In this document: in pieces, positions 48,303 to 59,840 of the stretch
How the letters are laid out: the number at the start of each line of letters is the position of its first letter
Position numbering within the stretch: position 1 is the first letter of the stretch
Assembly (NCBI GenBank): GCA_034401135.1
Contig: JAWZSP010000003.1
Location: 2,976,001-3,040,000 of the forward strand
Origin: Volutella citrinella
Lineage: Eukaryota; Ascomycota; Sordariomycetes; Hypocreales; Nectriaceae
DNA length: 64,000 nucleotides
Reading direction: 5' to 3'
Position numbers and translations under genes: made by a program
The notes under the pieces: generated by a model
What the model saw: the letters and a program-made list of their open reading frames with translations, nothing else
Told to the model about the DNA's origin: nothing
Databases searched by the model: none

Positions 48303-48326
48303 TCAAGCGAGTGCTCAAGCGAGTGC
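48303..48326 (+). repeat. 12-bp tandem duplication
   Basis: TCAAGCGAGTGC is present twice, head to tail, without mismatch. Confidence 0.95.
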
Positions 48327-48463
48327 CTGGATGTGCAATGGATGATCCAGGATCCTAGGCTGTCTGCGCAGCGTCAACCTTGATTCCACGGTGGAGAGCC
48401 GGCTGCGTCCCCCAGAGAGCCGCCGAATTGGTAGTCCCATGGGTTCCCGCCTCGGCGGAGTGC

Positions 48464-48490
48464 TTGAGCCTTGAGCCTTGAGCCTTGGCC
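48464..48490 (+). repeat. heptamer tandem repeat (TTGAGCC)3 plus partial
   Basis: Three perfect TTGAGCC units followed by TTGGCC, 140 bp after the 12-bp duplication. Confidence 0.93.
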
Positions 48491-50290
48491 AGGGTAGGAG
48501 ATGGCTGGGATGAGCCTCGTGGCACCGGGGAAGCGCTTCCGCGGTGCAGCGTCCGACTCGCTTGATGGAGTAATTTAAAAATTTTCCTCGTTAATATCCC
48601 CACGGTTCTTAGGTGGCCCCAAGGTGGATACTGGAACGTGGCTCCTAATTAAGTAGGTGGTCTTCTGGAAGACGATCTGCAGTGCCAGCTCCTTGGTCCA
48701 GCTACCTTGGCTCCAGCAACCTTGCCCAAGTTGCCATCATCCGTTCGTCGAGATGGGCTAGTCTCCCTGCTGATGGGTCGACCCAGGTGGTTGGGGAACA
48801 GGGCCACACTGCTTCCGCGTTGCCTTCCCGGTTTGGCCAGCACCCTAGGGTCCTACCCGCGATGCCGCTTCGGCGGTACCATATTGCCAGGGTGATGGAG
48901 GGTTGGGGTTGAGTTTGCGACCGATCTGCGTTGGATGAACCTGGCAACCAGACTGGCTGTCTCCTCAGTCATCTGGGACCCTCGTATCGTGCCCGTTGAG
49001 CTTGGCAAGGTAGGTACTGGGAGGGTGATACACGATGCGGCGGAACTGACTCGTGATACCTTCTCTGCACTAAGGCAGCCAGCAAACGCCCAAGTTACTA
49101 CTACTAGTACCTGAACCCAGGCGAGGTATAGTAGGCGGACCTGTCGTCGGGTGTAACAGGTCGTGTAACAATGTTGTCCGTAGCAGTGCCACGAGCAAAG
49201 ACGAATACGGTTTATGATGCGGCTGTGCCGCTTCCTGGGGGCGCGGGTGTTGGCGTCAGTCCATGCAAATGCCGTGTCGTTCGTTCCGTCGCAAGCAATC
49301 AATGCAATCCGTCCAGAGGGTGTTGAGATGTCAAGTGGTCTCGGGTGCATCCGATCCGCCAAGGAGGTGTAGTCAAACGGCTCTGAATTGAGACTTTACT
49401 CCTTTGGCAATGGCGTTTAGAGCAGGTTACAGCTGCCTCGGGTGAAACCAGCAATGTTCGTCTAGGGTAAGTCGAGGAGTACAATTCGCTGGGCATATGT
49501 TAGAAATTGTAAATGCCCAAGTGTCTCCTATCGTGGGCGTGGGTCTATGGTGTGACGATTGGTTCGTGGCAGTGGTCGTATCTGGCTTTTGTCCTCGTTG
49601 GGGCAGAGATGGATGAGTTCCGCCATCCGACGTGCTGGCACTGCCTATTCCGCACTTACTGATCCTTACCCAACCGACGTGAAGTCGCCAACTGACAGTC
49701 CAGGACTATACCACAGACTGCTGGCAACAATACATCACGCGCAAAGATGAATATGAAAGCTCCAGTTTCCAATAAACATCAATAAACAACATTTTATGAT
49801 ACAAAAGGGAACCACCCCCGCCAGAATTGCAAATTATTGCGAGCCATCATGAGTATCCCTAGGGTAGCATCACCGCTTGTCAACCCTCTGGTTGTTCCTT
49901 GCATCAGGCAAAAATGTCCGTGAATCCATTGGCGAGGGCCATAGATATCCCAACATATGCGGAATCGAGCCAGCTCATACCAGGAAACGTATCTTAGGTG
50001 TCAATGGATGCAGCGGATGCAGGATATAGCGGTAGGGTATTAGGCGAGTACCGAGCGCCCCGCCAAAAGATTGCTGCGGGACTGGTACTTCGCTAACAAA
50101 CTGACATGGACAGCATAGCTCCTTTCCATGACAGTTGGGCAGAGCTCCACTCCTTCAGCCTCGCCCCCGCCCCGCCATCGCTGACGCAGCTCTCAACCAA
50201 GCTCCATATCCGCAATTACATCTCGGTCGGGAGCACTTCTACGACGCCGATTTAGACCCAAACAGCTTCCCGAGGCATATCCAATCCAAC

Positions 50291-51012
50291 ATGTCGATTA
50301 TACAGCAGCACACCAGCGAAACCCTGGGCGACAGCTGGCGCACCATCAACATCGATGCGTTGACCGAGGACTCGAGCTACAACTTTGACACCTCTACCCT
50401 CCGACCCCCCCAGCCCGAGGTCTCCGAAGCCGATGCCCGTCAAATCGCCGGCCAGGTCAGGCAACTGTTAAGAGGCGGCGACACGGAGGGTGCCCTGCGA
50501 GGCTGCTTGGAGACACCCGTCTACAACGGAAGTGATGCGACCAAGGTAGGACTGGCCGCCTGAGCTGGGCAAGGTCCCCCCAAAGGAGAGCATGCGAGGC
50601 TAATTGACACGTCTCTGGGCAGGACGCACATCTACAGACCATCCTCGAGGTTCTGCAGTCCATCAAGGCCAGCGACATGTCGCCTCTCCTCAAGAGCATC
50701 TACGGCTCCGAGGGAGGTAGCGAATGCCTGGACGTGCTGATGAAGTACATGTATGTCACCCCTCCTCTTGTGCGATGGCGTAGTATCTGACTATATGGAC
50801 TCAGTTACAAGGGAATGGCCTCGGTACACCCAACGACTACCAAGGCGGCGTCGCAGCCTAGTGGTTTCAGCCAGATGGGGGGACGACCCGCAGGAACGCA
50901 TGAGCCCACGACGGCCGCGATGAGTGTACTTCTCAGCTGGCATGAGAAGGTTGTCGAGGTGGCTGGACTGGGATGCGTCGGCCGAACGATGACCGACTGG
51001 CGACGGGTCTGA
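50291..51012 (+). CDS. arc15: Arp2/3 complex subunit 5 (ARPC5, p16), three exons
   Basis: Exons are 50291-50545, 50623-50750 and 50805-51012, giving 196 residues. ARPC5 is the smallest all-helical subunit of the Arp2/3 complex, which makes branched actin at endocytic patches and hyphal tips. Family blocks are SWRTINIDAL, VRQLLRGGDTEGALRGCLET, LQTILEVLQSIKASDMSPLL, DVLMKYIYKGMA, LLSWHEKVVEVAGLGCVGRT and the terminal MTDWRRV. The second intron splits the Ile codon of KYIYKG. The start was set at the ATG just before the conserved region. An upstream in-frame extension exists but has no ARPC5 character. The insert between the last two helices (THPT/Gly/Pro-rich) is longer than in animals, as is common in fungi. 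Confidence 0.94.
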
Positions 51013-51217
51013 TGGGATGGACAGGTGACAGAATCGAACCCAAGGAGGCCCCTATCAACTACCACACCTAACGAACCACAAGACTAGAAAGCTCTATAAG
51101 GACGAGGTCCCCTTTCCCAAAACCTCTGTTCTACATATAAATTTACATATCCGCCATGCCCGATTGGTGGCTTTCATTGCTCCAGTGCAGGGACTTTGAC
51201 AGCATTTCAATGTCCAC

Positions 51218-52356
51218 TCATTTATGCTGATCAAAGAAGTCTTTGAGGTTCACCTCGCCACTCCCTCTGGCTAGGGGCTTTGGCTGGTTTTCGCCCTCGT
51301 GCCACCCGATCATGTAGATGACCCTAAAAGTGGCGGGGATAGATCCGTCTTCGTTGCCATGCAGCTCTCGGTAGATGGCATTGCCAGCGAGAAGAACATC
51401 CCGCTGTATCGCGCCCATTTCCCTCCCAAGGATGGCGTTTCCTTCGCCCATGGCCTGTAGGTCTTCCATAAGAGCAAACATGTCAGGATAGTCGACAATA
51501 ATGTCATCCACGTCGACTGTCAGCATCTTAAAGCCGGCTTTTTGCATAAGTCCACCGACATCCTTCACATCCGCCAGGGGAGACACCCGAGGAGAGATAC
51601 CACCGCGTCTGTCCTGCTCCGCTAGCTGTAGAGATGTTCGCAACTCAAACAAGGTATCGCCCCCTAGCATGGCGCCAATGAACGGGGAATCTGGCTTGAG
51701 CACGTTGTTAATCTGCGCTAAGACACCGGGTAGATCATTGACCCAGTGCAGGCTCAGAGAGCTCAATACGAGGTCGAAGGAGCCGGGCTCAAACGGGAGG
51801 GTCTCCTCATCTCCGAGGACCTGGCGCGTTAGGTTAATGGATTTGTTGAAATCCAGACCTGCGTCTCGATAGAGCATCGCTTCGGAAGAATCTGCGGCCA
51901 CGAGCTCGGTGATGCGTTCTGTTAGTGGTGGCGATTCGGGCATTTCTGGATCAGGGTCGGGGTTTTCCCTGGTCATGGCCCGGGCAATGTTGCAGGAGTT
52001 TGCACCGAGGTCAAGGACCCGAGGGAACTGGCGGTTGACGTCCTGGAAGTTGGTCAGCGATGCTGGTGTTTTTTCTGTCTGGTAGATGCAGTAGTTACAA
52101 GTAGCCTCTCGGTTAGGCGAGATGCGACCTCATCCTTGAGATAGTCTGCCTGACGGCTCTGCTCGGGGTCGGAAGCCGCGCGCTCCTTCTGCAACCACTT
52201 TGTGTGTCGATTGAAGACTTGGAAGCGGGGAGCTCCCGGCGTCTGAACTGCATAGAAGCGGCGTGCAGCGACGACGGAATTGCACGAGGTGGTGCGCCGC
52301 GGCAGGGCTAACAGGGCCCGGCGCATCGATGACAACACCCGCGCGCTCGCATTCAT
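51218..52356 (-). CDS. Mitochondrial SAM-dependent methyltransferase-like protein, NDUFAF5 type, two exons
   Basis: On the minus strand the exons are 52356-52099 and 52042-51218, giving 360 residues. The N terminus (MRRALLALPRRTTS) is Arg-rich and lacks acids, as in a mitochondrial presequence. After FQVFNRHTKWLQKERAA and YLKDEVASRLTERLL comes the class I methyltransferase glycine motif DLGANSCNIAR, then LVLSSLSLHWVNDLPGVL and FIGAMLGGDTLFELRTSL, as in human NDUFAF5, an arginine hydroxylase needed for respiratory complex I assembly. The C terminus (RVIYMIGWHEG) also fits. The 56-bp intron sits between RLL and DVNRQF in an otherwise contiguous conserved block, and has a gctgac branch site. Its stop is 205 bp from that of ARPC5, which converges on it. 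Confidence 0.93.
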
Positions 52357-53049
52357 GGCATGCCAGTGTGCACGGAAGGGTGGGAGGCCACGGTGCTGAC
52401 GGGATTGAGGCTCCCCGAGACAAAAACGATGCTGCTCCGAGAGAAGTCATGACGAAGTCCTGGTTGGTGGAGGTGCCGCAGCTGCGATGGCGCACGGGCC
52501 ACGGGCCACAGGTGGGTCGACGAGTGCTTATGGCAGTTGCTGAAGCCCTTTGGGGTTTGGGCTGGGGGGCGACCAAAGTCGCTGCCAGACGCCGCCGCAA
52601 GATCGATCACCAAAGGAGAAGCATCTCGCTCTCTTCTCTTCGGCCTGCTTCTACCGCTGGCGTCCCCGACCCAAACTCTCGCGACGGCCCTAGCTCAATC
52701 CTCAACGGTGCCGCCAAACTCCCGCGCCTCTGCCGCCGAGCCGCTCTCCTGAGTCTGAGTTCAGGCCCCGTCGTCGTCACTTCCGCACGACCCGTCCCCT
52801 CGCCCCTCCATTCTCTCCGACGACGCCGCGACCCAGCAATCAATGTGCGCCGCTTGAGCGAGAAGAGCACGCTGTCACGATTAGCCGTCGATGCCATACC
52901 GCCGATAGTAGAAACATATTTCTGCTAGCTATTTCGCACTTCCGTCCAGAGCAGAAGCAGCTCTCTGAGCTCGATCAAACGTAATCGTTCAGGGGCGTCT
53001 CACACCAACATCACAGTCTTGGCGCGGGGGCTGCTAGATATTGTTCGCC
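52357..53049. promoter_or_regulatory. divergent promoter of NDUFAF5-like gene and AP-2 alpha gene
   Basis: 693 bp between two start codons pointing away from each other. Long ORFs overlap here (for example 52263-52928 plus) but are Arg/Ala/Pro-rich frames without motif and start inside the neighbouring gene. No other gene is supported. Confidence 0.5.
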
Positions 53050-56000
53050 ATGTCGTCGTCAGGAACCGGCTTTCTCGGCCGCTCAAGTAGCAGCAATGCT
53101 AACATGCGTGGACTGGTCCAGTTCATCGCTGATCTGAGAAACGCCCGTGCTCGAGAGTTGGAGGAGAAGCGAATCAACAAGGAGCTGGCCAACATCAGAC
53201 AGAAATTCAAGGATGGCAACCTCAGCGGCTACCACAAGAAGAAATATGTCTGCAAGCTGCTTTACATATATATACTGGGCTGGAATGTTGACTTTGGCCA
53301 CCTCGAGGCCGTCAATCTCATCTCCGCTAACAAGTACTCAGAGAAGCAGATTGGCTACCTCGCCATGACCCTGTTCCTGCACGAAAAGCACGAGCTTCTG
53401 CACCTTGTTGTGAATAGCATTCGCAAGGATTTGCTAGATCATAATGAGCTTTTCAACTGTCTTGCCCTCCACGCCATTGCCAATGTTGGAAGTCGCGAGA
53501 TGGGAGAAGCTCTGAGCGGCGAAGTCCACCGACTTCTGATCTCCCCGTAAGTTCCCCGTGCCACGCTATGTCACGAAAAACACTCTCTGATTCTCTTGGG
53601 CTTAGAACTTCCAAGTCTTTTGTCAAGAAGAAGGCTGCCCTGACGTTGCTTCGCTTGTATCGCAAACACCCCGACATCGTTTCCCCCCAGTGGGCAGAGC
53701 GTATCATTCACTTGATGGACGACGCGGACCTTGGCGTGGCACTTTCCATCACGTCCCTGGTCATGACGCTGGCGCAGGATAACCTGGACCAATACAAGGG
53801 GGCATATGCAAAGGCCGCGGCCCGCCTGAAGCGCATCCTAATTGACGGAGAGTACACCACGGACTACCTCTATTATAAAGTTCCCTGCCCGTGGCTTCAG
53901 GTCAAGCTCCTTCGACTGCTGCAATACTTCCCACCCTCTGGTACGTGCACAACACTGGCGGAGAAGGCAGGGCTGACCTCGTTACAGATGACACCCATGT
54001 CCGGGAGATGATTAGGGAAGCTCTGCAAAAGATTTTGAACTTGGCAATGGAGCCCAACAAAAATGTCCAGCAGAACAACGCGCAGAATGCGGTGCTTTTC
54101 GAAGCTATCAACCTCATCATTCATCTAGACACCGAGCACGCCCTGATGAAGCAAATATCGTCGAGACTCGGCCGTTTTATCCAGAGCCGAGAGACCAATG
54201 TGCGATATCTTGGTTTGGAAGCCATGACGCATCTCGCAGCTCGCGCGGAAACTCTCGAGCCAATCAAGCAACACCAGGAGATAATCCTGGGATCGCTCAA
54301 AGACCGAGACATCAGCGTGCGCCGAAAGGGCCTGGATCTTCTCTACAGCATGTGCGACTCTACCAATGCCCAAGTAATTGTTGGAGAGCTTCTCCAATAC
54401 CTCCAAAACGCCGATTTTGCCATTCGGGAGGAAATGGTCCTTAAGATTGCCATTCTTACCGAGAAGTACGCAACTGACGTCCAGTGGTATGTCGACATCT
54501 CGCTCAGGCTCATTGCCATGGCAGGCGACCACGTCAGCGATGAGGTTTGGCAACGTGTGATCCAGATTGTGACGAACAACGAGGAACTCCAGGTTTACGC
54601 AGCTCAGAACGCGCTGCAATATGTCAAATCGGACCACTGCCATGAGACACTGGTCAAAATCGGCGCTTACATCCTCGGAGAGTTTGGTCATTTGGTTGCC
54701 GACCAACCCAAGTGCAGCCCGATTGAGCAGTTCATGGCACTCCAAGGCAAGCTGAATGCCTGCTCCTCTGGCACACGTGCCATGATCTTGTCATGCTTCA
54801 TCAAGTATGTCAACCTGTTCCCGGAAATCAAGCCGCAGCTGCTGCATGTGTTCGAGTTCCACAGCCACAATCTGGACTCTGAGCTTCAACAGAGAGCGTG
54901 CGAGTTTCTTACGCTGGCAAACATGCCCACCGATGACCTCCTCCGAACAATCTGCGACGAGATGCCACCGTTCCCGGAGAGGCAATCTGCTCTGCTATCC
55001 AGGCTGCACCAAAAGCATGCCAACACCAGCGACCGAAGGACCTGGGTGGTTGGTGGAAAGGACGCCAATGCCGATGCCGCAGAGCTAAATATGGGCACGG
55101 GAGCGCTCAAGCGCACCTTCAGCTCCCCCAACCCTCTCAATGGGCATGCCAACGGCCACGGCTCCAACGGTGCCAATACTCATGCCAATGGAGCCTCCGA
55201 CCTGGCCGGCTTGGACATGACGGCACCTGGCCCATCTGAACCAAAGATGCTAAAGGCACCAAACCTGGCCAGCGCTGCTCATCTGTCCCCTGGCTGGGAG
55301 CACGGCTTCAAACGCTTGATGCTGCGGGCTGACGGTGTCTTGTATGAGGACGGCCAACTCCAAATTGGCGTTCGTTCAGAGTACCGTGGCCAGATGGCTT
55401 GTCTGATCATGTACTTCAAGAACAAGAGTCCGGCCGCCATGGCATCTTTCACCACGACGCTGGACCTGGATGAGAGCGAGAAAGGCAATCTGACATGGGA
55501 CGTCAAGAATATCCCGGACAGTCTCATTGCTCAGGGTGGCCAGTCCCAGCAGGTCATCATGTTTGAATCGAAGAAGGTCTTCGACAAGAGCCCTACTGTC
55601 CGGGTCAGCTATCTGGCTGGCGCTCTGCAGGCATTGACTCTGAAGCTTCCTGTTGCCATTCACAAATTCATGGATCCTGCCGAGCTCACCGCCGAAGATT
55701 TCTTTAGAAGATGGAAGCAAATCGGCGGCGCTCCTCGCGAAGCCCAGGCCATCTTCGGCCTGACCAACAAGAACCGGGAGCTCACGGAGGGCTTTGTCAC
55801 GAAGACTGTGGAAGGGTTCAGGTGGCGGGTTCTCGACCTGGTCGACCCCAACCCCAAGAACATTGTTGGTGCCAGTGTGCTTCACACCTCGGAAGGGGGC
55901 AAGTTTGGTTGTTTGATGCGATTGGAGCCGAACTATAGCAACCAGGTACGGCGCGCCCCTCTGACTTGCTGCTTTATTGATGCACTAACTTATCCCCCCT

Positions 56001-56169
56001 GTAGATGATTCGTCTAACGATCCGCGCCACCGATGACACTGTCCCAGAGGTCCTCTGTAAGCTAATGCAAGAGCGTTTGGCTGCAGGAGCATCAGTTGGC
56101 CCTGACCAGTTCGAGCCGCGGTCTCGAGAGGAAGCCTCGGATGCATTCCGGAACGTAATGGTTAACTAA
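53050..56169 (+). CDS. apl3: AP-2 adaptor complex alpha subunit (alpha-adaptin), four exons
   Basis: Exons are 53050-53546, 53606-53940, 53988-55945 and 56005-56169, giving 984 residues. Alpha-adaptin is the large plasma-membrane subunit of AP-2, which binds phosphoinositide and cargo in clathrin-mediated endocytosis. The trunk (1 to about 620) is an adaptin helical solenoid, starting with [19 protein letters not shown] and containing [51 protein letters not shown] and [20 protein letters not shown]. The hinge (about 640-700) is rich in Asn, Gly and His ([18 protein letters not shown]). The ear (about 700-984) includes [16 protein letters not shown] and the platform with [19 protein letters not shown]. 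The start at 53050 was preferred because it gives the usual short leader before MRGL. The protein appears complete. Confidence 0.96.
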
Positions 56170-56648
56170 TCGTATCTTCGTTTGAGAGGTGGATTTCATC
56201 TAGCTAAAGCATTGCCAAGGTGGTTGACCGTTTTGTTGCTGTTGTCCAGAAGCACCAAGGGCGTTTCGAATGTAGTGGCAATTCCATCTGAAATGGAGGA
56301 TTACGTGCCAAAATTTGTTGTTGTTGAGAGTATATCGACACCTTTTGCAGTGGGAATTTGGTCAACTGAGTCGTGGCCTCTGGAACCAGTGTACATACAT
56401 GCATTGCCAGCCAGCCAGCCCAGCACATGAGGTGGAAAGGGAGAATGGGTTTCTAGCTGATACCACAAAATCGCTCGTTTTTGGGTCCTGTAATATGATC
56501 TGCCCGAGTCGTGTGCAGTATACACACGTGTGTTGATAAGTTTTCGCACTGGACAGCCCGGGACTTCACACGATATATCTATTAGTGATGCGTATATGCA
56601 TTTGTTTTGAACATCTGGATTGTTTCGTATTTGACCTGTTGGCTTCAA
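56170..56648. other. convergent 3' regions of AP-2 alpha and PLP-homeostasis genes
   Basis: 479 bp between two stop codons facing each other, AT-richer than the genes on either side. No further gene was recognised. Confidence 0.4.
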
Positions 56649-57603
56649 CTACTCCTTAATCTTTGCATCCGCCTTGGCGGGACGCTGGCCGAAGATGGTG
56701 CTGCCAACTCGCACCTCGCCGCTGCCCAACCGAATGGCACCCTCAAAGTCCTCGCTCATGCCCATGCTCAGCTCGAGGCTGTCCTCGCTCAGCCCAAGCT
56801 CCTTGGCCACCAGATCTCTCTGCTCCTTGAGGGCGACGAAGTCCTCATTCTCCGTCTCCGGGGTGGTGGCCTTGCTGCGGGCGATGGCACCGATGGTCAT
56901 GACGCCGATGAGCTCAAGGTTGGGGCATGTCTCTACAATCTCGCGGCACAGGGCAACTGTCTCAGCGCCAGGGGAGCAGCCGGACTTGGCCTCCTCGCCA
57001 GAGGTGTTCACTTGAACATGAATGGACAGCTTGGATGCGGATGGCTCGGAGGCAATGAGGTTGCCGCGGGCAGTGTTGAGAAGCTGGGCCTTCTTGGAGG
57101 TGTCGACGCTGGACACGCAGAAGAGGTTTGGAATCTTGGCAATGGACTTGCAGTGAGCTGGAAGGAGCATTTCGTTAGAGAATAAGGCGGGGCAACACAG
57201 ACAACGGTGCTTACTGGACTGAAGACCGCCGATGAAGTGCCACTTGACGGTGGCGGGCAACAATGCCGCTTTCTGAGTGAGCTCCTGGGCATAGTTCTCG
57301 CCAAAGTGAAGCTGGGAAGCTGGGGCTTGGTGGAGTGCGAGAATGTCGTTTGCGGGCTTCAGTTTTGAGACGGCGACTAGCCGGACCTAGCGCAACATTA
57401 ATGTCGTGAACCAAGGGCTAAAATCCGCCTCGCACCGGGAGGATTCATCTTATTCATCTTATAAGGCAGATGCGGGTGAGTTGCGAGCATACATTGCGGC
57501 TGTTGGCAACAGCAGCGACCCGGTCTCGGACGGCGCCAAGCTGTGAGATGAGAGCCTGGGCTCGTGCAGGGTCGACCTTCATTTCTTCTTGCGACGCACT
57601 CAT
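56649..57603 (-). CDS. Pyridoxal phosphate homeostasis protein (YggS/PROSC/YBL036C family), three exons
   Basis: On the minus strand the exons are 57603-57493, 57386-57215 and 57157-56649, giving 263 residues (yeast YBL036C has 257). These single-domain fold-type III proteins bind PLP and buffer its level. No enzymatic activity is established. The PLP lysine is Lys45 in LVAVSKLKP. Other landmarks are LHFGENYAQEL, WHFIGGLQS, FCVSSVDTSKKAQLLN, SIHVQVNTSGEEAKSG, ELIGVMTIGA, LSMGMSEDFEGAIRLGSGEV and RVGSTIFGQR. The junction at the second intron gives QSTHCKSIA, a little unlike the commoner QSNKCK, but phase and splice signals agree. The gene shares a 323-bp divergent promoter with the COG7-like gene. 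Confidence 0.95.
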
Positions 57604-57926
57604 GTCTCGGGTGCGGCGATTTGGCGATGCTATGGTACGGTTCACGGGCGTTGTCGGTCTCTTTGAGTCTTCGGGGCTTGTTAGTGGAGAGGACGCCCGG
57701 ATGATCATCGGCCCCGGTGAGCATTGCACACGCTGTCCGCCCCGAGGCCAGTGAGGGATAGCCCCTCCCACTCCAGAGACACCAGTGAACCCTCGGTCGT
57801 CTTACAGCAACACTTACTTATTGGTGGCATGAAAGAGAAAAAAAGCGACTTTCGACCCTTACCACTACTCGTCTTGATCCCATCTATTACGTTACGGCTC
57901 TGGGGAGCATAAGGGACCAAGCCGCA
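57604..57926. promoter_or_regulatory. shared divergent promoter of PLP-homeostasis and COG7-like genes
   Basis: 323 bp separate the two start codons, so both promoters must overlap. No canonical TATA box was noticed. Confidence 0.5.
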
Positions 57927-59045
57927 ATGACGACGGACACCCAGACTCTTCGTCGCACACCAAGTAGTGCTGGACGACCCGGACACTCGCGTCGCAAGTC
58001 AAAGGCAGTGATCCTGCCCAAATCATCACACACCTCAGACGAGTTTCTCCAGGACTTCCTAGACCCTACCTTTGATCCCGCTCAGTTCCTCAACTCGACG
58101 CTGCCGCCGCTTCAGCATCGCTCAGTGCCCAGTCGGACCGGTACCGACGTGCCGCCCCTTGCTGAGCTGTCCACCCAAGCCCAGGCCCTGATCTCTCAGC
58201 TCAACGCGCAGACTACCAGGCTGTCAAACACCTTGACCCAGCTGACAGATGATATACTACGAAGTGGTAGTCGCCTGGCTTACGAGGTGGAACTATTACG
58301 CGGCGAGACCCTGGGCCTCAACGAGACTCTGAATGAGACCCTCCAGGATGACATTGAGAAGTTCGTTCCTGGAGGGCTGCAGGAGGCTGTAGAGGCAAAG
58401 AACATCAATGCTGCCACATCGGCGAAGGATGATAAAGCATCGATTGCGGGGACCATCACGTCGGTCAAGGGTGATGGCAAGGTCGGAGAGAGTGACGACC
58501 CCGACTACATCAGACAGCTGCAAACGCTTACCCTCGTGCGATCTCGCCTGGACTCCGTCATCAAAACTTTTGGAGATGCCATGGAATTTGTCTTTCCGCC
58601 ATCCGAGGTATCTGTCAGCTCCGGCTTCCTATCCGTATCGGCGCCAGAGCCAGGGTCACAGCAGCAGAGCTCAGAGGACAAGGGCCAGGAAGTGCTCAAG
58701 CGACTGCGGGAAGAGATATCGGGGCTCTTGACAAAGACGCCTGATCCGGTGGAAGGCATTGAGCTCGCGGCGAAGCGCATCGAGACACTGAAGGAGCTGT
58801 CCCTTGTGTGGAAGGATACAGCCGAGGAAAAGGGCCGGACAAAGTTCATTGAGGGCTTGGCCAAGATGGTGGAAGACCGCCACCGCGACCTGATGAAGGA
58901 GATGGAGCAAGCCTCGAAGCAGGATGGCCGAGGGGAAGCTCGGGTCGCAAAGGCGAGCGCAAAGGATGCCGCCGACGACGCCAAGACGGTGCCTGGAGGG
59001 TTTGGCCTGCTGAACCAGCTACACAAGCTCCGGAGCGGGCTTTGA
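57927..59045 (+). CDS. Conserved oligomeric Golgi complex subunit, COG7-like, intronless
   Basis: A single exon encodes 372 residues. After a basic Ser/Arg N terminus comes DEFLQDFLDPTFDPAQFLNS, the short FD-containing start seen in COG subunits, then a helical region with LSTQAQALISQLNAQTTRLS, RLAYEVELLRGETLGLNETL and DIEKFVP. A second helical block is DYIRQLQTLTLVRSRLDSVI followed by KTFGDAMEFVFPP. The order and spacing recall the N-terminal part of COG7 in animals, and fungal COG7 (yeast Cod5) is likewise short. COG tethers retrograde vesicles inside the Golgi. COG5 is the main alternative, as this assignment rests on remembered pattern rather than an alignment. The C terminus is Lys/Glu/Ala-rich coiled coil ending in LLNQLHKLRSGL. 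Confidence 0.7.
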   Translation: MTTDTQTLRRTPSSAGRPGHSRRKSKAVILPKSSHTSDEFLQDFLDPTFDPAQFLNSTLPPLQHRSVPSRTGTDVPPLAELSTQAQALISQLNAQTTRLSNTLTQLTDDILRSGSRLAYEVELLRGETLGLNETLNETLQDDIEKFVPGGLQEAVEAKNINAATSAKDDKASIAGTITSVKGDGKVGESDDPDYIRQLQTLTLVRSRLDSVIKTFGDAMEFVFPPSEVSVSSGFLSVSAPEPGSQQQSSEDKGQEVLKRLREEISGLLTKTPDPVEGIELAAKRIETLKELSLVWKDTAEEKGRTKFIEGLAKMVEDRHRDLMKEMEQASKQDGRGEARVAKASAKDAADDAKTVPGGFGLLNQLHKLRSGL

Positions 59046-59840
59046 AGTATTCGGGAACAAATTAATAGACGATTACGGCTTATAATTTTCGCTGTCCTGC
59101 CGATTCAGACCTTGAGAGAGTTGGTGACTCAACTTTGCGGTCATGCCATGTTCGTATAGTTCATGCCAATTGAAGGTTTTGTGAACACCCGGATGGATGA
59201 AATTGTTCGCGATATGCGCGAACAAAGCTTGAACTACGGTAGCAGAGACTGCCTACGTTCTGCGATACAATGCACTGTTGTGTGTGCTGTGTATCACCGC
59301 GCTGTTAATTGTACATAGTACTGTGCGCCGACAATAGCATCACGCACTGCGCGGGACCCTATTTTGGACAGGCCGCCCACTAATAGCATTGAATAGTGGA
59401 GCACACCTGGTTTCTATGCGCGGCACAATTATGTTCAGTTCCAGATTGGGTAGGCGGTGAGTCGGTCTCACACGGCCTCCTGCCCCAGCATGGTCATGTT
59501 GCTCCAGCCGGCGAAAGGCTTCAATAACACCCACCACAACTCTTTGTTCTGGCCCACGCTGTCCCTTCACCAGCCGATGCTGCTATACCTGCGAGATTGA
59601 CACGGGTAGTGCGTACTCTGGGAGCCACTCGGTTGGCTGCAATCGTTTCTGACATCCTCTATTTGCGTTCCGCATTTATCGCAAGATTCCCTTCTGCGCC
59701 TTGGAAGCGCCAGCCTCCCACCAATTGACCAAGGAACGCACAACCTCCAGCAGAGCCTTTAGATCTTAACGAAGATCACTCTCTAGAAACCCACCGAAGC
59801 TCTATTTTAATTCTTCGGTATTTTTATTGGACGATACACC
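59046..59840. other. intergenic: COG7-like 3' region and SDS3 promoter
   Basis: 795 bp, no gene recognised. A 76-codon minus ORF at 59340-59570 shows no motif. The stretch just before 59841 has AT-rich sequence ending in a typical ACC-ATG context. Confidence 0.4.

Larger units (their letters stand above)
34724..50290. other. 15.5-kb gene desert
   Basis: Apart from the small spliced gene near 41.7-42.1 kb, I recognise no coding region on either strand in this stretch, whereas the rest of the window has a gene about every 2.5 kb. ORFs are short, overlap in all frames and lack motifs or codon bias. The sequence is not AT-rich, so it does not look like a RIP-degraded repeat, and no transposase, LTR or terminal inverted repeat was seen. 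Pyrimidine-rich plus-strand leader-like sequence appears at about 37.1-37.5, 38.5-38.7 and 43.8-43.95 kb, hinting at unannotated transcripts. Short tandem repeats occur at 39.8, 44.64 and 48.3-48.5 kb. Confidence 0.6.

Noticed and set aside
34724..50290. interpretation of the desert as a centromere or RIP-degraded transposon block
   Set aside because: Both are strongly AT-rich in filamentous ascomycetes, while this interval has ordinary base composition.
51020..51060. tRNA-like T-loop sequence (ggttcgattct on the minus strand)
   Set aside because: The bases flanking the loop cannot form a T-stem and no acceptor or anticodon arm is found upstream.
52263..52928. 221-codon plus-strand ORF between NDUFAF5-like and AP-2 alpha genes
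   Set aside because: Begins inside the NDUFAF5-like first exon in antisense and is Arg/Ala/Pro-biased. The region is better explained as a divergent promoter.
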